Translations under genes and position numbers: made by a program
The notes under the pieces: generated by a model
What the model saw: the letters and a program-made list of their open reading frames with translations, nothing else
Told to the model about the DNA's origin: nothing
Databases searched by the model: none
In this document: positions 1 through 7,606 of the stretch, in pieces
Layout of the letters: each line of letters starts with the position of its first letter
Numbering within the stretch: the stretch's first letter is position 1
Assembly (NCBI RefSeq): GCF_000685315.1
Contig: NZ_ARYM01000033.1
Location: 1 to 36,412 of the forward strand
Direction: 5' to 3'
Length of the DNA stretch: 36,412 nucleotides
From: Hyphomonas polymorpha PS728
GTDB taxonomy: Bacteria; Pseudomonadota; Alphaproteobacteria; Caulobacterales; Hyphomonadaceae

Positions 1-99
1 ACCTATGTCTCAGGTCGCTCACCGCCTACTCCCCCAGAGCATAAGACCCTCACCGCCAACGCCCTATCCAACGGGGGTCGCCCTGCCCTTATCCTGAGT

Positions 100-873
100 T
101 CACGTCACCGAGCCATATTCCGCGCCGGTGTCCTGGAACCAGCGTTGCCAGAAGGCTTTCACTTCACCCAGCGGCAGGGCGTATTCCTGGCGGGGCACCA
201 CGCGGGCGACCACCGCCACGCCCTCCAGGCCGGGCCGCAGGTCCATCAGGGGCGAGCCTTCAAAGGCCTCCCATTCGGTACCGGTCTTGTACATCGAGAA
301 GTCTTTCGAATGCTGCATCAGGTCTGACACCAGGATCAGCCGCCGCGCCGGAACCCCGGCCTGGAAATCCGGACGGTCGCCCAGCGTGAACATCGCCTCC
401 ATCAGCGGCGAACTCGGCGCAACCGTGTCCACCAGCACCTCATCGGCGCGCCCCATCAGCGGCTTGTGGAACTTCGCCTGCCAAGCCTGCTCGATCATGC
501 GCGGGTTCTGGAAAATCGGATTGGCCCCTTCCGCGCTGCCCGGCGAACAGCCCGACCAGACCGTGAGCGGATCATAGGGAGAGGCCGCATTGGGCACGCT
601 CAGCGTCAGGCGGCCATATTTCGGCAGCGCCCGCGCCTCATCCTCCAGCAGGGCGCGCACCCAGGCAAGATCGGTCGCGTTGAAGGGATCAGACTGGTCG
701 ACCAGAACGATGGTGTGAGAGGGGTCCTGCCGGTCCATCCGGCAATTGGTTTCGCTGTCGGTCGCCGGGGGCTGGTTCATCGCCGCTGCCGCGAACAGTC
801 CGAACACGGAGGTCAGCATCAGCGCAATCGCGCCGCGCCAGAACCAGGGGCCTCTTTCCTTGCGTCTTGGCAT
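100..873 (-). CDS. Membrane-anchored VWA-like protein, function unknown
   Basis: A 257-residue protein with one N-terminal membrane segment (about residues 12-32) after a basic start, so probably anchored in the inner membrane with its body in the periplasm. The body resembles a von Willebrand A / integrin I fold: a first strand HTIVLVDQSDPF at about 53-64, where D59 and S61 match part of the DxSxS metal site but the last serine is replaced, and a later strand RRLILVSDLMQHS near residue 200. I chose the ATG at 873; a frame running back to 981 would overlap the upstream gene. The gene lies 10 bp behind the 4-TM coiled-coil gene and is very likely cotranscribed and functionally paired with it. 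The VWA call is inference from strand pattern, and the exact function is not recognised. The 99 bases downstream to the window edge hold no gene I can support. Confidence 0.7.
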   Translation of the reverse strand: MPRRKERGPWFWRGAIALMLTSVFGLFAAAAMNQPPATDSETNCRMDRQDPSHTIVLVDQSDPFNATDLAWVRALLEDEARALPKYGRLTLSVPNAASPYDPLTVWSGCSPGSAEGANPIFQNPRMIEQAWQAKFHKPLMGRADEVLVDTVAPSSPLMEAMFTLGDRPDFQAGVPARRLILVSDLMQHSKDFSMYKTGTEWEAFEGSPLMDLRPGLEGVAVVARVVPRQEYALPLGEVKAFWQRWFQDTGAEYGSVT

Positions 874-883
874 GGCGCTCTCC

Positions 884-2455
884 TCAGCCGGCTTTCTTGG
901 CGTCGCCGCCCTTGGCGTCGCGCACCCTGGCAATCTCCTCGACCACCTTCTTCTCCACAGAAGACAGCCCCTGCTGCACATGCTGGATATGCGTCTCCAG
1001 CCATTCGCGCGTCAGGTTCAGCGCCATGATGTTCTGCTCGATCGTCTTGATGGCGGCGTTGGCCTGCGCGCGCTCCTTGCTGAAATCGAAGGGCGGCAGT
1101 TGCGGCGTCAGGATTTCGTCGAAATAGGCCGGGCACGCGGCCTGCTCGCCCAGCTTGTCACGCAGCTGGTTGCGCTGGCGCCGGTGGGCCTGCCGGTAGG
1201 CAACCTTCAGGCCGCGTTCCTGATCGGCCGCCTTTGCGGCCACGGCCACGGCAATATCGCGCCGCGCCTCGATCACGTTCATCGCCTTCTCGATTTCGCG
1301 CTTGGCCTGGGCATGGCGGGAAAGCTGGGTTTCAAACCACAATCGGCTGGCGGAAAAATAATCGGAAAGGTCACTTCGCAAATCCTCCCGCAGCTGCTGG
1401 CGGCGCTCATAGGCCTTGCGTTCCTTGCGCCAGACGCGGCCATAGCCGGGATATTTGTCGGAGATCCGGTCATACCCCTCATAAACGGCAATGGAGAAGA
1501 CCGTCAGTCCAAGGATCAGCAGCGCCAGCGCCACGAAACTGTCGAGACTGAAGATGTTCGGGAACATCTCCCGCATGACGGCGCCGGGCGGGATTTCAAA
1601 CATCGAGAATTCCGCCAGCCGGCCAGCGGCCTCCGCAGCGGCCAGCGCGTGTTCCACCGCGTCCCGGTAATGGGCCACGAAGAAGTTCAGGAAAATGCCG
1701 ATCAGGATGCAGATGCCGGCAATGGTGCCGCCGGCAATCTTGGCCGGCAGGGCCGGATGGTTGAGATAGCGCAGCCCGAAAAAGCCCGCCACAACACCGA
1801 AAAGCACGTTCACAGCCGATACGCCAAACGCGATCATCAGCCCGCCGAGAAGCCCCGAAGACTGGGCATCCTTGAACAGCAGCGCATTGAACGCGCCTTC
1901 CACCAGCATCACGAACATCAGGATGGCGATGGCCTGTTCCACATTCTTCTTGATATCCGGCGTGCGCTGGCCGATCTGCTCTCCATGGCGTTCGCGGAAG
2001 CTTTGCAGCTCAATGATCGCGGCAGAATGGCTGGATTTTGCGTCTTCCGTATCGTCCACCTCATAGTGGCGGAATTCATGCTCCTCAGCCTTGATTGCTT
2101 CGCGCAGCTGATCGGGATGAATGTCCGAAGGCGTCTGATCCTGAATATAGTTGCGGACACTGGCGGCGGTGGAGGACATCCATGTGGTCAAGCCCCGGCG
2201 CACCTCTTCGGCGCGCTCGGCAATCAGCTGCTCGCGCTCGCTCCATTGATCCTGCGTGATCGCCTCGGAAACGGGAATGGCGTCGGCCGCGTCACGGCGC
2301 GCTTCCTTGCGGGTGATGCCGCGGCTCAAGCCAAGATCGCCCTTCGACCGCTTTCCTCTCAATCCGTGAGCGGAAAGTTCGTTATGATCCTCGAAGGTTT
2401 TCACCTTTTTCTCGAAGCCCGTATCCGTGCCCCAGCGCACAGTTTTCCTGTTCAT
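884..2455 (-). CDS. Four-TM coiled-coil membrane protein, function unknown
   Basis: A 523-residue protein I do not recognise. It has a charged helical N-terminal half (1-170), four hydrophobic segments at about 174-194, 201-226, 240-262 and 304-326, and a long charged helical tail (about 340-523) rich in E, K, R and A that looks like coiled coil. TM3 and TM4 are separated by a roughly 40-residue loop. The ATG at 2455 has GAGAGG about 8 bases upstream. It is the first gene of a two-gene unit with the VWA-like protein. About 64 bp before the start is TTAA-N7-CTAA, one base from the CtrA box TTAA-N7-TTAA; this is only suggestive. The pairing suggests a membrane platform holding a periplasmic VWA-like partner, which is inference. 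Confidence 0.75.
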   Translation of the reverse strand: MNRKTVRWGTDTGFEKKVKTFEDHNELSAHGLRGKRSKGDLGLSRGITRKEARRDAADAIPVSEAITQDQWSEREQLIAERAEEVRRGLTTWMSSTAASVRNYIQDQTPSDIHPDQLREAIKAEEHEFRHYEVDDTEDAKSSHSAAIIELQSFRERHGEQIGQRTPDIKKNVEQAIAILMFVMLVEGAFNALLFKDAQSSGLLGGLMIAFGVSAVNVLFGVVAGFFGLRYLNHPALPAKIAGGTIAGICILIGIFLNFFVAHYRDAVEHALAAAEAAGRLAEFSMFEIPPGAVMREMFPNIFSLDSFVALALLILGLTVFSIAVYEGYDRISDKYPGYGRVWRKERKAYERRQQLREDLRSDLSDYFSASRLWFETQLSRHAQAKREIEKAMNVIEARRDIAVAVAAKAADQERGLKVAYRQAHRRQRNQLRDKLGEQAACPAYFDEILTPQLPPFDFSKERAQANAAIKTIEQNIMALNLTREWLETHIQHVQQGLSSVEKKVVEEIARVRDAKGGDAKKAG

Positions 2456-2696
2456 CGCGAACCTCTCGCCTGCGAAAGTTTCAGTTATTCAGCCCGCGAT
2501 GAGGGTCTGGCCGGAGGCTTAACAAGGTTCTAATCCTGCGCCCACCTCGCCAAAACGTAATGTTTGTTAACGGACAAATTCTGCGGGCCTCACTTGCCAT
2601 GTTCTCAAGGCCTTAGAGGCGCAAACTCAAACAGCTGTGTCCGGCGCGCCACAGGGCGGCGCTAATATCCTGCTAACACTTGTGGCCAAACTGCCT

Positions 2697-3632
2697 TCAG
2701 GCGGCAACCTTCGCCTTGAGAAGCGTCAGAAGCTCCGTGCCCGACTGATACGGCACCAGGATGTCTCCGCTGGTCAGATACGAGACCGGAACGCCGAGGC
2801 GCGCTGCCTCGCTTTCAAAGCCCCGCTTCCAGCTGTCGGTCGTTTCCATGCCGGAGATGGCCAGTGCCGGCACGGCGGAAAACAGGCCATCCCGCAGGAA
2901 GGGGTCACCGTTCAAGGAGGGCTGCAGTTCCTGTTGCCAGGTTTCCGGGGTGATGGCGCTGGCGATTTCCCAGGCTTCGGCCATCTCACGCGGATAGGTT
3001 TTCACATAGGCGACATCCCCGGGGCTTTTCTGGAAGCAGGTCTGATAAAACCACTGGCTGCCGAACTGTTTGCCCGCCTGCCGGATGGCGCCCAACGAGA
3101 TGCGCGCGCCTGCCCGGCTTTCAGTTGTCTGCGACAGGAGGCGGCCAAACCAGGCCGGCCGGAATTCGCCCATGACATCCCGGTTGAAGACGCAATTGGC
3201 GAACACGCTGAACGTTACCCGGCGGGATTTCAGCGCCAGGCGCGCGCCCACGGGGTTGGCCGAGCCGACCGACACGAGAACGATGTTCTCAAGGCCGGCT
3301 TCTTCAAAGAAGGCCTCAATAATGGCCGCCTGCTGATCGATGCTGGCAACGGGGTCTGACGCGCCGAAACCTGGACGGCGGATACTGAAGACCCCGAAAC
3401 CGGAATTGGCCGCATCTATGCAGAAGCCCCAGGGCGGGCTGGTCGGGTATTCGATCGAGGTGAGGAAGACCAGCGGACGCAGATGATCGCCCCCGAACTG
3501 CATGTATTCCAGGCGATCTTCTGAATTGCCAATCGTTGCCGTCTGCCAGAAACGCAGAACGCGCTTTTTGTCCCCGATCTGGTCGAGGAGGTTGCCCCGC
3601 GAAGGCTGTTTCTGATTCCGACCCAAATTCAT
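2697..3632 (-). CDS. Alpha/beta-hydrolase-fold protein, probable pseudoenzyme
   Basis: A 311-residue protein with alpha/beta-hydrolase landmarks: a strand followed by SIRRPGFGASDP (83-94), as in many hydrolases, then a helix and the strand ENIVLVSVGSANPVG (115-129). Aligned with the usual LVGHSxGGP nucleophile elbow, the serine position is glycine (S-V-G-S-A). Near the C-terminus, where the catalytic histidine normally sits (GGH...), the sequence is YLTSGDILVP, with Asp in place of His. Two triad members therefore seem to be missing, which points to a binding or sensory role rather than hydrolysis; this is inference from hand alignment. No signal peptide, so probably cytoplasmic. The 177-bp upstream gap contains a perfect 7-2-7 palindrome at 3799-3814, a candidate operator. 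Confidence 0.7.
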   Translation of the reverse strand: MNLGRNQKQPSRGNLLDQIGDKKRVLRFWQTATIGNSEDRLEYMQFGGDHLRPLVFLTSIEYPTSPPWGFCIDAANSGFGVFSIRRPGFGASDPVASIDQQAAIIEAFFEEAGLENIVLVSVGSANPVGARLALKSRRVTFSVFANCVFNRDVMGEFRPAWFGRLLSQTTESRAGARISLGAIRQAGKQFGSQWFYQTCFQKSPGDVAYVKTYPREMAEAWEIASAITPETWQQELQPSLNGDPFLRDGLFSAVPALAISGMETTDSWKRGFESEAARLGVPVSYLTSGDILVPYQSGTELLTLLKAKVAA

Positions 3633-3798
3633 CGGCGGTTACATACCGGAAGCATGTATGGGATGAAATGCTAGAGTTACCTCTTCGACGCAATATTTTG
3701 GCGAACAATTGTCCGTCCCGGCATAATTTGTAATCAGGCGCCACTATTCCGGGTACAAACATGCACCAGCACCCGTTATGGATGGAGATCGGCGATCC

Positions 3799-3814
3799 TG
3801 TAGTACCTACTACA
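3799..3814. promoter_or_regulatory. Perfect 7-2-7 palindrome upstream of the hydrolase-like gene
   Basis: TGTAGTA-CC-TACTACA is a perfect inverted repeat with 7-base arms. It overlaps the stop codon of the DUF695-RraB gene and lies about 167 bp upstream of the hydrolase-like gene. The symmetry and short spacer suit a dimeric regulator. A transcript hairpin is possible, but a 2-base loop is unfavourable. Confidence 0.35.
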
Positions 3815-4556
3815 CAGTGACGGGAGATTCCCATCCGTCATACTGGCCGCCGCCCTCCCGCGCGCGCCGGGCGATGGTCAAAGAATGACCAGATATGTCG
3901 TTGAGCTGCAAAGTGCCGCGATGGGTCATCCGGACGAGCCAGAGCGGGCCGGCTTCCGGCGCGGGCGCAATCGAATCAACACGGTAACCGGTGTCGCGGG
4001 CCCATTGCGCGAATCCCTGCGCGGCCGTCTCTTCCTGGAAATAGACCCAGTGGCCGATTTCGCGCGGCTTGGCCGGATCATCGCCCTGCTGCTGCAGCGC
4101 GCCCTGCACCTCCATGTCCACCATCACCTGGCGGTCATCCTCGGTGGGGTAAAGATCCTGCCAGTAGACGGACTTCTCCGGGTCCGGCTCGACATGGATT
4201 TCCGGCGCGTAACCTGCCGCGGCGGCGGCCGCGTTCAGCGCCGCTTCCAACTCGCGCGGGCCTGCCGGGATCAGCGCCAGAACCCAGCGTGAGCCATTAT
4301 TGGTCACCCGTCCAAGATATTCCCCGCCATGTTCGGTGATGATCTTGTCGAAGGTTTCATCAAGCTGGTTGACGGGCCCGGATTCCTCGCGGGTCGTCAT
4401 GCCATCCCCGCGCGGCGATTTCAGCGGGATGCGGATTTTCATCGCATGGGTCAGCGGCAGATCGCCGAGGCGTTTGGCAATGCCGTCATTGAACACGATG
4501 GAGGCAGGCAGGCCGCCCATCTCCGCAAAATACATCCGCCATGCATCTTCGGCCAT
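3810..4556 (-). CDS. DUF695-RraB fusion protein
   Basis: A 248-residue cytoplasmic protein in two parts. Residues 1-130 match DUF695: an aromatic N-terminus with GGLPASIVFNDGIAK, then KIRIPLKSPRGDGMTTREE, then a strand-rich end. Residues about 140-248 match the RraB family (regulator of ribonuclease E activity B): DLYPTEDDRQVMVD, GDDPAKPREIGHWVYF and a C-terminal GGGQYDGWE that recalls the YDGW end of RraB. In Escherichia coli RraB binds and modulates RNase E; whether this fusion does so is not known. The ATG at 4556 has GGAGGAG about 7 bases upstream. It follows the amidohydrolase gene by 65 bp on the same strand. Domain assignment is fairly secure, the cellular role is not. Confidence 0.8.
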   Translation of the reverse strand: MAEDAWRMYFAEMGGLPASIVFNDGIAKRLGDLPLTHAMKIRIPLKSPRGDGMTTREESGPVNQLDETFDKIITEHGGEYLGRVTNNGSRWVLALIPAGPRELEAALNAAAAAAGYAPEIHVEPDPEKSVYWQDLYPTEDDRQVMVDMEVQGALQQQGDDPAKPREIGHWVYFQEETAAQGFAQWARDTGYRVDSIAPAPEAGPLWLVRMTHRGTLQLNDISGHSLTIARRAREGGGQYDGWESPVTV

Positions 4557-4621
4557 CGCCGCGTCTCCTCCCGCTTGCGGCCCATCTTCAGGGTCCGCGA
4601 CTTTCTGTGATTGCTGCCAGC

Positions 4622-6700
4622 CTAATCGCGCGATGCAGGCGCCGTCACTGCAGGAATTTCAGTGAACGGCCGGATGCCGAAATAGGGATAGATCTCGCTG
4701 GGGAAGTAGACCGTGTCCCCCTTCGAAACGAGGCGGATGGTCTTGATTGCCTTCAGGTCTTCCACCGGATTTCCGGGCACGAGGAAGAAGTCTGCCTGCT
4801 TGCCCGGCTCGACGGAGCCGAGCTGTGCGCTGAGCCCCATATAGTCAGCCGCTTCCAGCGTGGCGCGGGCGAGGATTTCCGCCGGGGTGAAGCCGACATT
4901 CTGGTAGAGCTCCAACTCCCGGTGCAGCGTCAGGGCGCCGCCGAGGTCCGTGCCGAAGACGATGAATACGCCGCGATCCTTCATCCGCTGGATGGTGCCG
5001 GTGATCTGGTCGAACGCGCCGCGATAGGCCGCGTCCTCCTCCGGGCTGCCGATGGCGGACCAAGCCGCTTTCGCCGCGCGCTGCACGGCGATGGGCATAT
5101 GATCGACATAGTCGGCCATGCCGGCCTGCACCTCGCCATTGCGGGAGAGCAGCAGCGCCTCATGGATGGCATAGGTCGGGTCGATGGCCACGCCGTTCTC
5201 GGCCATCAGGTCCAGCGTGCGGGAGGCGGCCGGGCCGTCGAGGTCCACCTTCGGCAGGCGCTGCAGCGCGGTGAGGCGCAGCAGGGTCCGGGTGTCTTCC
5301 TCCGGCGCGAGGACCCAGCCCAGCATCAGCTGGTTGATATGGGTCATCTCGTCATAGCCTGCTTCCAGCATGGCATCGGCATTGGTGAAGGCGGGCACAT
5401 GGCCGCTTACGCGCAGGCCGCGTTCCTTGGCACGCGCCACAACGGCGGGCACCCAGGCAGGGTTCATCGAATTGTAGATCTTGATCTGCCAGAAATCGCC
5501 TGCATCGGCATACCAATCGACGGCGGCGAGGGCTTCTTCCTCGCTGGTGACGAGGATACCATTGTTCGAGTTGAAGGGGCTCTTGCCCTCGATGAAACCG
5601 GAGCGGACGACGCGCGGCCCGGCGAGCGTGCCCGCCTCGATCTTGGCAATCAGCTCACTGAGCACCGGGTTGTCATTGCCCATGTCGCGCACCAGCGTGA
5701 CGCCGGCCGCAATATTCTTCAGCGCGCCGTCCTGGCCCATATGACCGTGCATTTCAGCGAGGCCCGGGATGAGCGAGCCGCCCTGTCCATCCACCACAAA
5801 CGCGCCGGACGTATCAGCGGCCCCCACTGTGACCGATGCGATGACGCCATCTTCGACAAATACCGTGGACGGCGCAGACATCGCCTTGGCCACAGGATCA
5901 AAGACGCGGACATTGGTAATCGCCAGCGGAGCATCGAATTTGTGCGCCGTTTCGGCCTGGATGGTCTCCAGCCGCCGGGTCGAAAGGCGCGTGGCAAGCT
6001 CCTTGAGCTGATCATCGGCCTCTTCATAGCCCTGCCGCACGACCACAAATCGCGGCGAAATCAGCGCGAACAACCCGCCCTTTTCATCCGTGAGGAAATA
6101 GGTGGGGTCCACATCATCGCCGACGAGGGCATAGGCGGTGGCTGCCACCGGGCCGCCTTCGCCCTCGATCTGCAGCGTGCCCTGCGGGCTCATCGACAGG
6201 GTGCCCGCCGGCCAGGCCGGCAGTGTCCTGTCGTCATCGGCCAGCAGCGCCTTGGCATAGATGGCGAGGGTGTAGGGCGAAGCGTTCTGCGGAATGTAGA
6301 TGGCCGGTTCTGTCTGCGCGGCGGTGGCAGACCCGGTCGTGTCGGTCCAGCTGGCAACGCCATCTGTCAGCGCGAAGGTTTCGTGGATTTCGTTGCCGAA
6401 GGTGGTTGCCCCGTCGATGGTCCAGCCGATGGGGAGACCGTCTTCGCTGAGCGTGATCGTCTCCGCCAGGGTCGGCCCGCGGCCATTGTTACGGAATTCG
6501 TAGTCGACCTTGACGGTGTTGCCTTCGGTGGTGGCGACGAGTTGGCCGAGGGTCTGGCCAAACAGGCGGACGGAGAAGGTCTCCGTCACCGGGGCGGGCG
6601 CCGCCTCTGCGATGGCCGGGGCCGGGGCCTTTGCCTCATGCGCGCACGCGCCCACCACAAACAGCGCCGCCAGCGCCGTGCCCGCAAACCGGTTCATCAT
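4622..6700 (-). CDS. Lipoprotein amidohydrolase with extra N-terminal domain
   Basis: A 692-residue metal-dependent hydrolase of the amidohydrolase superfamily (imidazolonepropionase/prolidase-like). The start MMNR at 6700 follows GAGAGGAAG and opens a lipoprotein signal with lipobox VGAC, so the protein is probably a periplasmic lipoprotein. Roughly residues 40-260 form a strand-rich domain not needed for the family fold. The TIM-barrel part shows the metal ligands in order: HGH near 316, a lysine in QIKIYN near 407 (likely carboxylated), GHVPAF near 434, THINQ near 453 and GTDLGG near 583. The C-terminal LGSVEPGKQADFFLV is the usual closing strand of the composite beta domain. The substrate cannot be read from sequence; peptide or cyclic amide cleavage is typical. 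It may be cotranscribed with the DUF695-RraB gene downstream. Confidence 0.88.
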   Translation of the reverse strand: MMNRFAGTALAALFVVGACAHEAKAPAPAIAEAAPAPVTETFSVRLFGQTLGQLVATTEGNTVKVDYEFRNNGRGPTLAETITLSEDGLPIGWTIDGATTFGNEIHETFALTDGVASWTDTTGSATAAQTEPAIYIPQNASPYTLAIYAKALLADDDRTLPAWPAGTLSMSPQGTLQIEGEGGPVAATAYALVGDDVDPTYFLTDEKGGLFALISPRFVVVRQGYEEADDQLKELATRLSTRRLETIQAETAHKFDAPLAITNVRVFDPVAKAMSAPSTVFVEDGVIASVTVGAADTSGAFVVDGQGGSLIPGLAEMHGHMGQDGALKNIAAGVTLVRDMGNDNPVLSELIAKIEAGTLAGPRVVRSGFIEGKSPFNSNNGILVTSEEEALAAVDWYADAGDFWQIKIYNSMNPAWVPAVVARAKERGLRVSGHVPAFTNADAMLEAGYDEMTHINQLMLGWVLAPEEDTRTLLRLTALQRLPKVDLDGPAASRTLDLMAENGVAIDPTYAIHEALLLSRNGEVQAGMADYVDHMPIAVQRAAKAAWSAIGSPEEDAAYRGAFDQITGTIQRMKDRGVFIVFGTDLGGALTLHRELELYQNVGFTPAEILARATLEAADYMGLSAQLGSVEPGKQADFFLVPGNPVEDLKAIKTIRLVSKGDTVYFPSEIYPYFGIRPFTEIPAVTAPASRD

Positions 6701-6800
6701 CTGAAACTTCCTCTCTGCCGCCGCTGCACCAGACGGGCGCGGCCTGTTTGGAGGCATTGGTGGCATATCGGGGCGGGGGTGGGAAGGCGCAAGGGCAACC

Positions 6801-6897
6801 CGTAGGGTGGGTAGAGCGAAGCGATACCCACGATTCAAAGTGCGCGGCACGCACACCCTCAGAAAAGTGGGTATCGCTTCGCTCTACCCACCCTACG
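6801..6897. repeat. Perfect 31-bp inverted repeat (REP/MITE-like)
   Basis: The arms 6801-6831 and 6867-6897 are exact reverse complements over 31 bases, separated by a 35-base loop. The arm contains GGGTGGGTAGAGCGAAGC, a type of palindromic sequence I have seen dispersed in many proteobacterial genomes. It lies between the amidohydrolase start and the AT-richer orphan gene, a plausible boundary of inserted DNA. In RNA it would form a very stable hairpin. No transposase is present here, so a non-autonomous dispersed element is the best reading. Confidence 0.9.
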
Positions 6898-6976
6898 CTT
6901 GCTGCGCTTGCTTCAAATTTCGTTTTGCCTTGAGAACGAATCGTGATTCTTGGTAAGCCAATTTAGCGAGGACGCT

Positions 6977-7597
6977 ATGCCCCAAACACACATTCGTACT
7001 TTCCTAGCAGCTTCATTTTCCGATTCGATGGGACTTGTCGATAGGTATTCCAAATATGGAAACGGAGGATACAACTATTGGCACTCTGCCAAGAGCGCCA
7101 TATCCGACATGACGGTTGGTCAGCAATCATACGATCAAGCTATTGGGCATTGCACTAAAATTGCACGCTTAGACGAAGCAATCGCAAATCAAAACGTTGC
7201 AAAACGCTTTCAAGACTGGCGCGCTGGGCAATCTCTCGATTACGTCGAACCACCTTCAAGCACTATCAGCGGACCGCGCGAGATTTTGAAAGTGAAGGTT
7301 GAGCCCGATTTTGCTTACACTAACAAAGATGGGGTCTTCGTCGTGCTCGTTTGGCCGTACGCTAACATAGAGCTTCGTCAGAAAATCGCGGGCATTGGTA
7401 TCCACATGATGCAAGCCGCACTCGCAGTCGGCCCCTTTGGCTCCGCAACATTCTGTATACTGGATTTGTCCAAACCCAGCGCCAAACCAAAACGCTATTT
7501 GCATGGCTCCATCCCTAAAAACGCTAGCGCGCTTTTAGCATATATGCTGGATCACCACGAGCTCGCTTACATTCAAAGCCATCCGAGCGCGGCATAG
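6977..7597 (+). CDS. Orphan protein of unknown function in AT-richer DNA
   Basis: A 206-residue protein I do not recognise. The ATG at 6977 is preceded by GCGAGGAC and is preferred over an in-frame TTG at 6950. It has no signal peptide or clear membrane segment. The N-terminus has SFSDSMGLVDRYSKYGNGGY; the C-terminal half alternates strands and helices (KVKVEPDFAY, GVFVVLVWPYANIEL, FGSATFCILDLS) and suggests a compact soluble domain. Base composition is clearly AT-richer than its neighbours and codon use is less GC-biased, so recent transfer is likely. It is flanked by the 31-bp inverted repeat on one side and ends 9 bp from the convergent pccB stop. Confidence 0.7.
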   Translation: MPQTHIRTFLAASFSDSMGLVDRYSKYGNGGYNYWHSAKSAISDMTVGQQSYDQAIGHCTKIARLDEAIANQNVAKRFQDWRAGQSLDYVEPPSSTISGPREILKVKVEPDFAYTNKDGVFVVLVWPYANIELRQKIAGIGIHMMQAALAVGPFGSATFCILDLSKPSAKPKRYLHGSIPKNASALLAYMLDHHELAYIQSHPSAA

Positions 7598-7606
7598 GCT
7601 TTGAAC

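Noticed and set aside
746..2533. Long open frame of 595 codons on the plus strand
   Set aside because: It is antisense to the 4-TM and VWA-like genes, has no ribosome-binding site and reads as an RGH-rich protein of the type made by GC-rich shadow frames.
2519..2533. CtrA-like box TTAA-N7-CTAA ahead of the 4-TM gene
   Set aside because: One mismatch from the consensus and a single occurrence are too weak to call.
4541..6805. Open frame of 754 codons on the plus strand
   Set aside because: It is antisense to the amidohydrolase, which has all its metal-ligand motifs.
6950..6979. Upstream TTG start for the orphan gene
   Set aside because: The ATG at 6977 has a proper GCGAGGAC ribosome-binding site; the TTG has none.
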